A stretch of DNA of 64,000 bases from Palaeococcus ferrophilus DSM 13482. Lineage in GTDB: Archaea; Methanobacteriota_B; Thermococci; Thermococcales; Thermococcaceae. The notes beneath the pieces were generated by a model. That model ran no database searches. It saw nothing but the letters and a program-made list of their open reading frames with translations, and was not told the origin of the DNA. The stretch spans positions 248,001 through 312,000 of the forward strand of contig NZ_LANF01000019.1 in assembly GCF_000966265.1 (NCBI RefSeq), in the 5' to 3' direction. This document shows positions 1-8,193 of the stretch, one piece after another (within the stretch, counting starts at the first letter, position 1; the number at the start of each line of letters is the position of its first letter). The translations under genes were made by a program, and so were the position numbers.

Positions 1-558
1 TCTTGACTTCCCAACTGCAAGATCCTGGAAGAACTCGCCAACGACGTAGAACAGCATGACCGCTACTCCTTCCGGATATTCCCTGATTATGAAAGCACCT
101 ACGGTCGCCACTGCTATCAGGAAGTTCTCGTCGAAGACGTTGCCGCGGATGGAGTTGACTACAGCACTCCTCAGTACTTTCCAGCCGGAGATGACGTAGC
201 TCGCCAGGAATATTCCGAACACGAGGGCGTTGTCCATGTCGTAGTAGTAGCGCAGGACTATCCCTATGAAGAAGAGCAGCAGTGAGGTTCCTATCAGGTA
301 CACCGTCTTCCCGTACTCCTCTTCCTCTCCGTGCTCGTGGCTGTGTCCGTGCCCGTGCTCGTCCGCCTCCAAAACTTCAACGTCCGGCTCGACCTTCTTG
401 ATTATCTCCTTGGCCTTCCCGATGTCGCCTTCGATTATAGCTTCCTTTGTTGTGAAGTTCACAACAGCGAACTCAAAACCCTCTTTCTTTAAGGCCTCCT
501 CTATCTCGTAGGCGCAGCTTGCGCAGTCGAGACCCTCCAGCTTGAGCTTCTTTGGCAT
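1..558 (-). CDS. Zn/Cd-type heavy-metal P1B ATPase, N-terminal part (cut by window edge)
   Basis: This is the first 186 codons of a P-type metal efflux ATPase; the phosphorylation and ATP-binding domains lie outside the window. The N-terminus is a heavy-metal-associated domain with the metal-binding motif GLDCASCA. A His-rich linker (HGHGHSHEHG) follows, then the first membrane helices. The segment FDENFLIAVATVGAF and the following EYPEGVAVMLFYVVGEFF are typical of the Zn/Cd/Pb (ZntA/CadA) branch rather than CopA. The ATG follows the arsR stop directly, with GGAGGTGA a few bases upstream inside arsR, so the two genes are co-transcribed. The likely role is export of Zn(II), Cd(II) or Pb(II) under ArsR control. 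The family is secure; the exact metal is inferred from the helix motif and the regulator. Confidence 0.88.
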   Translation of the reverse strand, partial: MPKKLKLEGLDCASCAYEIEEALKKEGFEFAVVNFTTKEAIIEGDIGKAKEIIKKVEPDVEVLEADEHGHGHSHEHGEEEEYGKTVYLIGTSLLLFFIGIVLRYYYDMDNALVFGIFLASYVISGWKVLRSAVVNSIRGNVFDENFLIAVATVGAFIIREYPEGVAVMLFYVVGEFFQDLAVGKSR

Positions 559-915
559 TCACTTCACCTCCGAGAGATGCTCCATAGCCGTTCTCAGAAT
601 GTCCTTGATGTGCTCATCATCGAGGCGGTAGAAGACGTTCTTGCCCTCCTTGCGGTAGGCGACTATCTTCCTGTCTTTGAGGATTCTAAGCTGGTGCGAA
701 ATGGCGGATACCGAAAGCTTCGTTACCGCCGATAGGTCGCAGGTGCAGAGCTCGCCGGCCTCCATTAGTGCCAGCAGGATTTTGAGCCTCGTTGGGTTGC
801 CGAGGGCGTCAAAAAAATCCGCCACCTCCAATACGGTCTCCTCCTCCGGGATTTTTGATTGGGCCTCAAGCACCTTGTCGAGGTGCTCCTCGTACACCCT
901 ACATACCTCGGTCAT
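559..915 (-). CDS. ArsR/SmtB-family metal-responsive repressor
   Basis: A 118-residue winged-helix repressor of the SmtB/CadC type. The recognition region reads LSVSAISHQLRILKDRKIV. Two metal sites are visible. The alpha3/alpha3N site has an N-terminal Cys (C5) and the ELCTCDL motif. The alpha5 site has the exact spacing D-x-H-x10-H-x2-E in the last helix. Proteins with these ligands sense Zn, Cd or Pb and leave DNA when metal binds (family knowledge). The gene is first in a two-gene unit with the P1B ATPase. AAGGTGAT lies upstream of the ATG, and a perfect palindrome overlaps the expected transcription start, consistent with autoregulation. No key residue is missing. Confidence 0.9.
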   Translation of the reverse strand: MTEVCRVYEEHLDKVLEAQSKIPEEETVLEVADFFDALGNPTRLKILLALMEAGELCTCDLSAVTKLSVSAISHQLRILKDRKIVAYRKEGKNVFYRLDDEHIKDILRTAMEHLSEVK

Positions 916-929
916 TTTTCATCACCTTT

Positions 930-960
930 ACATTTGAGCATTTGTGCAAATGTTTATAAA
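930..960 (-). promoter_or_regulatory. Promoter and palindromic operator of the arsR-ATPase operon
   Basis: On the minus strand a TATA box (TTTATAAA, 953-960) is followed at once by a perfect inverted repeat: ACATTTG (930-936), a 10-nt spacer, CAAATGT (947-953). The palindrome covers the expected start-site region and ends about 15 nt before the arsR ATG. A repressor bound there would block initiation. ArsR/SmtB operators are palindromes of this general size, so ArsR autoregulation is the simplest reading. Confidence 0.75.
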
Positions 961-1151
961 CCTTGCTATTGAGGGGATTGCATAGGCATGGAGTTCCCAG
1001 GTTGAGGAGAAAGCAACTCCACGATTCCCAAGAATAATCGGGTGTTAAAGGAGGATTAACCCTATGGGACCCGGAGAAACCCCTTGAAACCCTAAAATCC
1101 CGCCGTTTCCCTAAAATAAGTGACGAATTAAGGTAGGATTGGTGATGTGAT

Positions 1152-2837
1152 ATGTGGGCAGAGTTGAGGAAAATGAAAAAACTGATCGCAGGCCTTTTGC
1201 TCGCCCTGCTCCTCGCGGGCGGGCAGGCGTTTGCCGACAACGTGACAGGAACAGTGGGAGGCAGCAACAGTGGAACCCTCCAGGTGGGTGTGAACGTGAC
1301 TACCAACGTCACCCTCCAGGAGAGGGCATACAATATGCTTATCATTCTTGAGAGGGTGGCCAACTACACCACGATCCTAATTGACAACTCCGGTACCGTG
1401 GACAACGAAACCCTGAGCCTCTACGCTCAAGCGGAGAACCTCAGGGGAAGTGCATGGGCAGCATACAATGCCGGCAACTACAGCGAGGCGATAACCGCTG
1501 CGATGAGCGCAATGGAGACCTACGAGCTTGTGATCGAGAGGATGACTCCCTCTAGTGGCATGCAGCAGATGAATCCCTCCGCTAACATGAACAGCCAGGC
1601 TCTCTACTGGGCCAGTATTGAACTTCAGAGGGCCAAAGAGTACCTCGCCTACGCCGCAGAGATAATAGACGAGGCCTCAGGGCTTGGCATTGATACCTCT
1701 CAGGCCTCAGAGCTCTACGATCAGACCGTCGAGGCTTACACCCGGGTGGAAGTGGACATAAAGAACGGCGATGTGAGCAACCTCAGAAACGACATGAGGG
1801 TTGCAGAGAACCTCAGGATGCGGCTCGAGATGGCCGTCGAAGGGCTCGTTAGGGGAATACTCTCGGCCAACGCCGGCGACATAGCCGAGACCTTCACAAA
1901 AAAGCTCGAGGTCGAGCTCAACAGAACCGCCGAGTTAATGACCCTTATGGAGAGCGTGATGGGGAACTCCAGCGCTGACGACCCCAGGGCGTCCATGATG
2001 TTAAGAATGATCGAAATGAGAAAGGCAGAGCTCCAGAACATGCTTGCGATGGTTCAGAGGCTCATCGACTCAGGTAGGTACGAAATGGCCCTCCGCATGG
2101 TGAAGGAGATAAACCTCGAGCTGGAGGAGGCCATAAGTGAGATAGGACAAGCGGCCATGGAGTTCCAGAACAGTTACATGATGGACTACTGCGGTCAGTA
2201 CGCCAACACAACAACCCAACCCATGAGTCCGGACTACCAGAAGTACTGCAACCAGAGCTGGTGGGGACAGTGGGAAAGAGAGATGGACGATATGATGGGA
2301 ACCGGTTGGTGGAACGAGGAGACAGACCACATGGGCGCAGGAATGGGCATGAACCAGAACGGAAGCTGGAACGGCATGGGAATGGACAATATGGGCGGAT
2401 GGAACGGTCCATGGTGGAGCGATGATGAAGAGGGAATGAACTGGAGAGCCCCCGGTAATGGAAGCATGGGCGGGGGCTGGATAAGCCAGGAGGACAGCCA
2501 CCGTGGAAACGGTACTAGGTACGGCATGGTCTACGACGACTGGAGCGAGAACTGGATGGGAACCAACAACGGCAACTGGACAATGAACCAGACTAACAGT
2601 ACTGAAACGAGCAACGAGACCACAGAAGGGAACGCCATGCAGGACGGTGACCAGATGGAAGACAGCAACCAGGACAGTGGTGCGGGAGATATGAGTAACA
2701 ACATGGGTGATGGCAGCGATGACCAGAATAACATGACTGACTCAGGAGATGGCTCGGGAGGCAGCGGGAATGACGATCAGGACAACGACGATTCCGGCGG
2801 CTCCAGCGGCAGCTGGAATGGCTGGTGGGGCGGTTGA
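1152..2837 (+). CDS. Secreted Met/Trp/Asn/Gly-rich protein, function unknown
   Basis: A 561-residue protein that I cannot assign to a family. The ATG is preceded by GGTGAT at a good distance; an internal Met at residue 8 begins a clear signal peptide (MKKLIAGLLLALLLAGGQA). Residues about 40-370 are predicted to be largely helical, rich in Ala, Glu and Met, with several N-glycosylation sequons. Residues about 375-450 are strikingly rich in Met, Trp, Asn and Gly (for example MGMNQNG, MGMDNMGGWNG). The tail from about 480 is acidic and low-complexity (Asp, Asn, Gly, Ser). No C-terminal membrane anchor is visible. Methionine clusters of this kind bind Cu(I) or Ag(I) in some periplasmic proteins, and neighbours on both sides handle metals, so metal binding is possible but is only inference. 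The next gene starts 31 nt downstream. Confidence 0.75.
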   Translation: MWAELRKMKKLIAGLLLALLLAGGQAFADNVTGTVGGSNSGTLQVGVNVTTNVTLQERAYNMLIILERVANYTTILIDNSGTVDNETLSLYAQAENLRGSAWAAYNAGNYSEAITAAMSAMETYELVIERMTPSSGMQQMNPSANMNSQALYWASIELQRAKEYLAYAAEIIDEASGLGIDTSQASELYDQTVEAYTRVEVDIKNGDVSNLRNDMRVAENLRMRLEMAVEGLVRGILSANAGDIAETFTKKLEVELNRTAELMTLMESVMGNSSADDPRASMMLRMIEMRKAELQNMLAMVQRLIDSGRYEMALRMVKEINLELEEAISEIGQAAMEFQNSYMMDYCGQYANTTTQPMSPDYQKYCNQSWWGQWEREMDDMMGTGWWNEETDHMGAGMGMNQNGSWNGMGMDNMGGWNGPWWSDDEEGMNWRAPGNGSMGGGWISQEDSHRGNGTRYGMVYDDWSENWMGTNNGNWTMNQTNSTETSNETTEGNAMQDGDQMEDSNQDSGAGDMSNNMGDGSDDQNNMTDSGDGSGGSGNDDQDNDDSGGSSGSWNGWWGG

Positions 2838-2868
2838 ATCAAACTGAACAGACCGGAGGTGAGTTCAC

Positions 2869-3813
2869 GTGATTAAAAAAATCTTCGCTGCTTTCCTTTT
2901 CCTTTCATTGTTTCTTCCGCTCTCTGCGGCGCAGTACACCGTAGAATCCGCTGAACTGGTTGTTTACCCCGATGGGTACGTTAAGGTGATAGAAATTGTA
3001 AGGCCCGCTGAATACACCGTCGCGGTTAGCATCCCTCTCCTTGACGACTCCCCCAAGGGGGTTATTGTGGTGGACGAGACCGGCTCTCCCATCCCCTACG
3101 AGATAACCAACTCTACCCTAACGGCCTACTTCGAAAACGCGAGCCTGATTAAGGTTACCTATCACACCCCAGCCCTCACGTCCAAGGAGGGCTCCATATG
3201 GAGGATTAAATTGAGCTCCGAAATCCCTGTAAGGTTTCACCTTCCCGATAACGCGGTTGTTGTCAAGCTGAGTGAGGTGCCCCTCCAGGTGGATAAGAAC
3301 CACATCCTCATGCCCGCTGGGAACGTGAGCGTGTCCTACACCCTTGAGAAGTTTGGGGGGGCAGAACTGGCCGACTATTCCGCGGAGGGGAGCGGAGATG
3401 CTCCCTCTACAACTGCTGGGGAAGACGCGTCCCCTGCCGGCTCAGATGTCCCCTCAAAGGGCGGCAGAAGCGGGATACTTTACCTCATTGGACTGGGTCT
3501 TGTGTCCCTCGGCGTGGGCTACTCCATTGTTACAAAACGTAAAGGGGAAGACCCCTACGAGGAGGATGAGGGGTTGCCCGTAAGCAGGGAAGAGTACAAG
3601 AGAAAGCTGGAGGAGAGCGACCTCAACAGCGACGAGATAAGGGTGCTCCTCTACATCTACGACAGGGGAGGCAGAACGACCCAGGCAGAAGTGAAGAAGA
3701 TGCTGAACATCCCCAAGACGACCGCCTGGAGGATGTTCAAGCGTCTCGAAGAGAGAGGGCTCGTGAGGGTCTACAAGAAGAGGCGCGAGAACTGGGTAGA
3801 GCTCCTCTTTTAA
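2869..3813 (+). CDS. Membrane-anchored winged-helix DNA-binding protein with extracellular domain
   Basis: A 314-residue protein starting at GTG behind GGAGGTGAG. Residues 1-21 form a signal peptide. Residues 22 to about 200 form a beta-rich extracellular domain with a low-complexity Ser/Gly/Ala/Thr stalk at its end. Residues about 202-222 are one transmembrane helix, followed by basic residues (TKRKGE). The cytoplasmic part ends in a winged helix (about 245-314) with a MarR/TrmB-like pattern, DRGGRTTQAEVKKMLNIPKT then TTAWRMFKRLEERGLVRV. This layout suits a one-component regulator that senses something outside the membrane. It probably forms an operon with the preceding secreted protein, which may be its partner. 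The target promoters are unknown. Confidence 0.8.
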   Translation: MIKKIFAAFLFLSLFLPLSAAQYTVESAELVVYPDGYVKVIEIVRPAEYTVAVSIPLLDDSPKGVIVVDETGSPIPYEITNSTLTAYFENASLIKVTYHTPALTSKEGSIWRIKLSSEIPVRFHLPDNAVVVKLSEVPLQVDKNHILMPAGNVSVSYTLEKFGGAELADYSAEGSGDAPSTTAGEDASPAGSDVPSKGGRSGILYLIGLGLVSLGVGYSIVTKRKGEDPYEEDEGLPVSREEYKRKLEESDLNSDEIRVLLYIYDRGGRTTQAEVKKMLNIPKTTAWRMFKRLEERGLVRVYKKRRENWVELLF

Positions 3814-3832
3814 ATTTTCTTTTTAAAATTCA
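3811..3832. terminator. Shared AT-rich terminator between convergent genes
   Basis: AATTTT (3813-3818) and AAAATT (3825-3830) form a 6-bp inverted repeat around CTTTTT, between the stop codons of the winged-helix gene and the convergent EamA gene. The region is T-rich on the plus strand, as expected for archaeal termination. The assignment rests on position and composition only. Confidence 0.4.
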
Positions 3833-4731
3833 TCCAGAGAAAGCAGATATACCCCGAGGAACATTAAAATGCCAAAAAGCGCTTTAGCTATTCCAAAACC
3901 TTCTCCAAGTATGAGAAAAGCAAAGAACGCACCAATTAGTGATGAGGTTGAGAAAATCGCACCCGTCCTCATCGCCCCAATCTCCCTGAGGGCAAAGAGG
4001 AAGAGCACGATGGAAAAGCCTATACTGAAGGCACCGACCGTCAATACATATGGAAGGCTCTGAAGTGGGATGTGAAGGGGGATTCCAATTAGAGAAGCTA
4101 AAACTAACAATGCACTTCCCCCAGAAAGTCCTTTTAGAGAAGTCACCAATAGAAGATCTCGCTTAACGCTCAGGAGCTTGCTCAGATTGTTGTCTATCGC
4201 CCATGAAAGGCCCGCTAAGATTATTAAAATATTCCCGAGGATACCCTTGCTGAGCTCTACCTCCATGAAGTTCTCCGTCGAGATCACAGCGGCCCCAATT
4301 AAAATTAAGAGAATTCCTAGGATGCCTCTTCTTGAGGCTTTCTCCTTAAAGACCATGAGGGCTATTAAAACTGTGAACAGAGTTTCCGTGTTGAGCAGGA
4401 GGGAAGCATTTACGGCCGTTGTCTTACTCAGTCCAAACATGAATAAGAGCGGCGCCAAGAAGGAGCCAAAAAGCACGATAAAAGTTAACAACAGTAAATC
4501 TCGCCTTGAGAAGACCTCTTGGGTTTTGACTTTAAATTCAAGTCTTTCAAGGATCTTCTCTTTGACGGGCGTAAAACGGAGGAACATTAAAACTATTCCA
4601 GCTGTCAGGTAGATACTTCCTGCTATTATCATGGGGTGAACAGTTTTAAGGGCTATTTTATTCAGCGTTGAGCTTATTCCAAAGAGCAGGGCTGCCAAAA
4701 CTGCACTTACATAGCCGTAGTGGTGGGTCAT
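3823..4731 (-). CDS. EamA/DMT-superfamily permease
   Basis: A 302-residue integral membrane protein with about ten hydrophobic helices in two homologous halves, the hallmark of EamA drug/metabolite transporters. The first half contains the usual AALLFGISSTLNKIAL segment and the second half GLSWAIDNNLSKLL. The substrate cannot be told from sequence; relatives export amino acids, metabolites or drugs. No ribosome binding site precedes the ATG. A TATA-like TTATAAAC at 4755-4762 lies about 27 nt upstream, so the mRNA is probably leaderless. It follows merA on the same strand after a gap of about 100 nt and appears to have its own promoter. Confidence 0.85.
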   Translation of the reverse strand: MTHHYGYVSAVLAALLFGISSTLNKIALKTVHPMIIAGSIYLTAGIVLMFLRFTPVKEKILERLEFKVKTQEVFSRRDLLLLTFIVLFGSFLAPLLFMFGLSKTTAVNASLLLNTETLFTVLIALMVFKEKASRRGILGILLILIGAAVISTENFMEVELSKGILGNILIILAGLSWAIDNNLSKLLSVKRDLLLVTSLKGLSGGSALLVLASLIGIPLHIPLQSLPYVLTVGAFSIGFSIVLFLFALREIGAMRTGAIFSTSSLIGAFFAFLILGEGFGIAKALFGILMFLGVYLLSLDEF

Positions 4732-4828
4732 GGTGGTGGATACAATAAAGAAAGTTATAAACGTATTTCACACAAAAAATTGGTAGAGTAATACAAAGTC
4801 TCATTCTTTTGAGCAAAGTAACACTTGA

Positions 4829-6226
4829 TTAAAGGGCACAGCACGGCATTTTTGATACGTCCCCCTTGAAGGAGAGCGCAACCAGCTTTATCGCCTCGCT
4901 CATCGTCGGAAAGACGTGGAGGGTCTCTATCACGTCGTCAAGGGTCATATTGTTCCTCACTATCATCGCCGCCTCATGAATCATCTCCGCCGCGTTGTGG
5001 GCCAGGATGTGAACCCCGAGGATCCTCTCGGTTTCGTTGTCCACCACCATCTTGATCAGCCCGCGCTCCTCCCCGAGGATCCTTGCCTTCGGGACGCTCG
5101 AAAATTCAACTGTGTTGCAGAGACACCTTCTTGCCTTTGAGGCCTCCCGGTCGGTCAGGCCCACGCTGGCCAGCTGGGGATCGGTGAAGACCACCTTCGG
5201 AACCACAGAGTAGTCCATCTCGACCGGGCCGGCTCCAAGCGCGTTAGAGGCGGCCACGAAGCCCTCTCTCGCCGCCACCGTTTCAAGCATGGGCTCTCCA
5301 ACGACATCACCAGCGGCGTAAACGTTCCCCCCGGCCCTCATGGTTTCGTCAACAGCTATAAAGCCCCGCTCGTCCGTTCTCACCCCAAGGTTCTCAAGGC
5401 CGAGGCCAGCGGTGTTTGGAACCCTCCCCGTGGCGAAGAAGATGTACTCCCCTTCGAAGGTCCTGGCTTCGCCGTCAACGGTGGCCTCGAGGACTACGCC
5501 GTCCCCGCCCCTCTTCAGAGCTCTCGGCGCTGCCAGGGTGTGGATTTCCACCTCTTCTCCTAAAATCTCCTCAAGCTCCAGTGCCAGCTCCGGCTCCGCA
5601 TCGGGCATTATCCTTATGCTCCTCTGGAGGAGTGTGACCTTACTGCCCGCCCTCGCGAAGACCTGGGCGAACTCAAGGGCCTGCGCCCTCCCCCCGATAA
5701 CGATCACGGAGTCAGGAACTTCCCTAAGGTTCAGAGCCTCTACATGGGTGAGGACTCTTTCCCTAACCGCCTCAAGTCCCTTAAGCGGGATTATTCTCGC
5801 CTTCGAGCCCGTCGCTATGAGGGCCTTTTTGAAGCGGAACCGCTTTCCATCGACATTGACGGTGTCTCTTGAGGTGAACCTGGCGGAGCCATCAACGTAG
5901 TCAACGTTTTCGAGGCCCTCAATGACTTTCTCGTACTTCTCTTTCCTGAGCTTCCTGACAAGCCTCTCCTTTCCCTCCATCAGCTCGGCGAAGTCAAATT
6001 TCTCGATGGAGAACTCCATCCCCGGATAGGGGCTGAAAAGTGCCTTCCTCTTAAGTTCAAAAGCACTAAGGAGGTATTTCGTTGGGACGCATCCGACGTT
6101 TACGCACGTCCCGCCTATCGGCCCCCTGTTGACCATAAGCGTCCTTACTCCAAGCTCGTCAGCCTTCAGGGCCGCGGCAAAACCGGCGGCACCGCCGCCG
6201 ATGATAACAAAGTCGTACTCACCCAT
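4829..6226 (-). CDS. merA: Mercuric reductase-like FAD-dependent disulfide oxidoreductase
   Basis: A 465-residue flavoprotein of the class I pyridine nucleotide-disulfide oxidoreductases. The FAD fold is at the start (VIIGGGAAGFAAA) and the redox-active pair is C41/C46 in GGTCVNVGCVPTK. A second dinucleotide-binding motif (VIVIGGRAQALEFA) binds NAD(P)H, and a dimerization domain ends the protein. The C-terminus is SKMPCCAL: a vicinal Cys pair at 462-463 is diagnostic for mercuric reductase, where it hands Hg(II) to the active site of the partner subunit. The N-terminal HMA domain found in many bacterial MerA proteins is absent; it is a separate gene two positions upstream. Expected reaction: Hg(II) plus NADPH to Hg(0). 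It is third in an HMA-YHS-merA cluster, 33 nt after the YHS gene. Confidence 0.85.
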   Translation of the reverse strand: MGEYDFVIIGGGAAGFAAALKADELGVRTLMVNRGPIGGTCVNVGCVPTKYLLSAFELKRKALFSPYPGMEFSIEKFDFAELMEGKERLVRKLRKEKYEKVIEGLENVDYVDGSARFTSRDTVNVDGKRFRFKKALIATGSKARIIPLKGLEAVRERVLTHVEALNLREVPDSVIVIGGRAQALEFAQVFARAGSKVTLLQRSIRIMPDAEPELALELEEILGEEVEIHTLAAPRALKRGGDGVVLEATVDGEARTFEGEYIFFATGRVPNTAGLGLENLGVRTDERGFIAVDETMRAGGNVYAAGDVVGEPMLETVAAREGFVAASNALGAGPVEMDYSVVPKVVFTDPQLASVGLTDREASKARRCLCNTVEFSSVPKARILGEERGLIKMVVDNETERILGVHILAHNAAEMIHEAAMIVRNNMTLDDVIETLHVFPTMSEAIKLVALSFKGDVSKMPCCAL

Positions 6227-6259
6227 ACCATTTCCCCCAAAACGAGAAAAGTGAGAGAA

Positions 6260-6448
6260 TCAGTGGTGGCAGCCGCCCATGTGGTGCATCCTGTGGTGGG
6301 AGTGCCCAACACTAACGTACTTCTCAGGATTCGCCTCGAACTCAGCCTTACACCCTGGAGAGCAGAAGTAGTACACTCTACCCTTGTACTCGACCCTAAA
6401 ACCAGTGCCCTCATCAACCTCCATTCCACAGACTGGGTCAATGGGCAT
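6260..6448 (-). CDS. YHS-domain metal-binding protein with His-rich tail
   Basis: A 62-residue protein made almost entirely of one YHS domain: DPVCGMEV with C7, then YYFCSPGC with C29 and C33, and the usual KAEFEANPEKY ending. The tail HSHHRMHHMGGCHH adds at least seven His and one Cys, a likely extra metal site. YHS and the related TRASH domains accompany Cu and Hg resistance proteins and are thought to bind or shuttle the metal. The start codon directly follows the HMA gene stop, so translation is probably coupled. The likely role is cytoplasmic metal handling for MerA, analogous to MerH of Sulfolobus, though that is a TRASH protein and not necessarily an orthologue. Confidence 0.85.
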   Translation of the reverse strand: MPIDPVCGMEVDEGTGFRVEYKGRVYYFCSPGCKAEFEANPEKYVSVGHSHHRMHHMGGCHH

Positions 6449-6655
6449 TCACACCACCTCCACCTCGTAACCATACTTCTTGATGGCTTTAATCACATCC
6501 TCCAGCCTCGTTTTTCCGGGGTCGAAGTCAACCACGGCCGTTTTGGTTTCGAGGTCGGCCCTTCCATCAGCCCCAGCACTCTTTATGGCCTTCTCTATCC
6601 TCATGACACAGTGCCCACAACTCATGTTGGGTATCTTCAAAACAACTTCAGTCAT
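6449..6655 (-). CDS. Heavy-metal-associated (HMA) domain metallochaperone
   Basis: A 68-residue single-domain protein with the ferredoxin-like HMA pattern. The metal motif is NMSCGHC (C13, C16) in the first loop, and the protein ends in GYEVEVV. It resembles MerP and CopZ in size but has no signal peptide, so it acts in the cytoplasm. GGTGAT precedes the ATG. It is the first gene of the HMA-YHS-merA cluster. It probably supplies the metal-trafficking function that bacterial MerA carries as an N-terminal domain. Copper chaperoning is the alternative; the merA linkage favours mercury. Confidence 0.88.
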   Translation of the reverse strand: MTEVVLKIPNMSCGHCVMRIEKAIKSAGADGRADLETKTAVVDFDPGKTRLEDVIKAIKKYGYEVEVV

Positions 6656-6663
6656 TCACATCA

Positions 6664-6713
6664 CCAATAAGGACTGGGAAAGAAGGCTTATTGGCCTTAT
6701 CATTTGCATTGTG
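6664..6713 (-). promoter_or_regulatory. Inverted repeats upstream of the mer-like cluster
   Basis: CCAATAA (6664-6670) and TTATTGG (6688-6694) form an exact 7-bp inverted repeat just upstream of the HMA gene. AAGGC-N6-GCCTT (6683-6698) overlaps it. Further upstream the minus strand reads CACAATGCAAATGAT, which resembles part of the arsR palindrome (ACAAATGCTCAAATG). No clear TATA box was found. A regulatory role, possibly for the ArsR protein encoded at 559-915, is only suggested. Confidence 0.35.
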
Positions 6714-6830
6714 TAAAGTCCGAAGCCAGAAATTTGAATAGTTGAAAATCGAGGGATTCTAATAATCCGATGACTCTCCCATCCCGTCACAACACTATTG
6801 GACCCAATGGATCTGCCGTCCCTTATGCTC

Positions 6831-8108
6831 TCAATCCCTCTCCCGCTCCCCGAGGAGGTATGTGGCCGTTGCCTTCCTCACCCTCGCCTTCACGAACTCC
6901 CCACTCTCGCCCGAGTCAATGATTATATCCTTGTAGTTGAACGTTCTCCCCTCAACGCCGCCCTTTCTGCCCTCGCCGTGCACTAAAACTTCCACCCTTC
7001 TCCCCACGTAGGCGCGGTTTATTTCGTGGGCTATCTGAAGGCGGAGCCTGTGCAGCAGCCTCGACCGCTCCTTGATCTTCCATCCCGGGAGCTGCTTCCA
7101 CTTGGCCGCTATCGTTCCGGGCCTCGGCGAGTAGCGGGAGACGTTTATCTTGTCCGGCCGGACTCTCTTAACCAGTTCAACAGTGTTCTCGAAGGCTTCC
7201 TCACTCTCCCCAGGGAAGCCGACTATGATGTCAGTGTTGAGGTTGAGGTGGGGGATGGCCCTCCTGAAGGCCCTCACTATCTCCTCGAACTCCTCAACGG
7301 CGTAGGTTCTACCCATTCTCCTCAAAACCTCGTTATCGCCGCTCTGAACGGGGAGGTGGAGGAACCTGTAGACCTTCTCGCTCCGGTATGCCTCAACCAG
7401 CTCGTCGAGTATCCTCACCGCGTGGTTGGGGTTCATCATGCCAACCCTTACCCTGAACTCTCCTTCAATGGCGGTTATCTCGTCGAGGAGCTTTGCCAAG
7501 TTGGTGCCTATGTCGAAGCCGTAGCAGCCGGTGTCCTCACTGGAGAGCTGTATCTCCCTGTAACCCCTCGCTATGGCATCTTTAACCCACTTCACCACGA
7601 GCTCGGGCCTGTAGCTCTTGAGTACGCCGCGAGCAAACCTCGTCGCGCAGTAGGTGCACCCGTTCAGGCACCCCTCGCTTATCGGGACGACGAAGGCAAC
7701 GCCCGACTTCCAGAGGCGCGGGAGCTCGAGCTTGTCTATGCTCCTCTCCCTCCAGTTCTCAACACTAACCAGCTTTCCACCGCTCTCGGCAACCTCTATG
7801 GCCTCGACGATTCTATCAATGCTCTTAACTCCGAGCATCCCGGAAACGCGTGGATCTATGACATCGGGGTTCACGTGGGGCAGGCAGCCCGTCACGATGA
7901 CCCTCTTTTCGGAGTCAAGGAGCTCCTTAATCCGCTCCCTCATGTGCTTCTCTGTGGGGTCCTTGACGGCGCAGGTGTTGACCACGACGTAGTCCGCCTT
8001 TTCCGGAGCTTCGACCAGCTCGTAGCCCGCCCTAACCAGGAGGGCCTCCATAATCTCCGCATCAGCCTTGTTCCTCGTGCATCCGTAGGTCTCGACGTGG
8101 ACTCTCAT
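6831..8108 (-). CDS. tRNA-t6A37 methylthiotransferase (archaeal e-MtaB type)
   Basis: A 425-residue radical-SAM methylthiotransferase that converts t6A37 to ms2t6A37 in tRNAs reading ANN codons. The N-terminal domain has the three conserved Cys contexts (ETYGCTRNKAD, VVNTCAVKD, VTGCLPH) for the auxiliary 4Fe-4S cluster. The radical-SAM motif CLNGCTYC (C-x3-C-x2-C) follows, and a TRAM RNA-binding domain lies near the C-terminus. This arrangement matches CDKAL1/e-MtaB. I start the protein at the ATG giving MRVHVETYGC, because homologues begin there; upstream in-frame residues look non-coding. The gene is divergent from the next gene, about 85 nt apart. Confidence 0.88.
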   Translation of the reverse strand: MRVHVETYGCTRNKADAEIMEALLVRAGYELVEAPEKADYVVVNTCAVKDPTEKHMRERIKELLDSEKRVIVTGCLPHVNPDVIDPRVSGMLGVKSIDRIVEAIEVAESGGKLVSVENWRERSIDKLELPRLWKSGVAFVVPISEGCLNGCTYCATRFARGVLKSYRPELVVKWVKDAIARGYREIQLSSEDTGCYGFDIGTNLAKLLDEITAIEGEFRVRVGMMNPNHAVRILDELVEAYRSEKVYRFLHLPVQSGDNEVLRRMGRTYAVEEFEEIVRAFRRAIPHLNLNTDIIVGFPGESEEAFENTVELVKRVRPDKINVSRYSPRPGTIAAKWKQLPGWKIKERSRLLHRLRLQIAHEINRAYVGRRVEVLVHGEGRKGGVEGRTFNYKDIIIDSGESGEFVKARVRKATATYLLGERERD

Positions 8109-8193
8109 GCTCTCAACTTCAGGGGGGAGTTTAAAAACCTGATGTCCCGCAAGGTTTAAGTTCCAGGGGGGCGAAAACCTTGGGGGTGTGCAT

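Noticed and set aside
899-1363. 154-codon minus-strand frame across the arsR-secreted protein gap
   Set aside because: It overlaps the arsR promoter and the signal peptide of the secreted protein, and lacks codon-use or motif support.
7026-8159. Long open frame (377 codons) on the plus strand
   Set aside because: It is the complement of the methylthiotransferase gene, with no ribosome binding site or family motif; the minus strand has clear radical-SAM cysteines.
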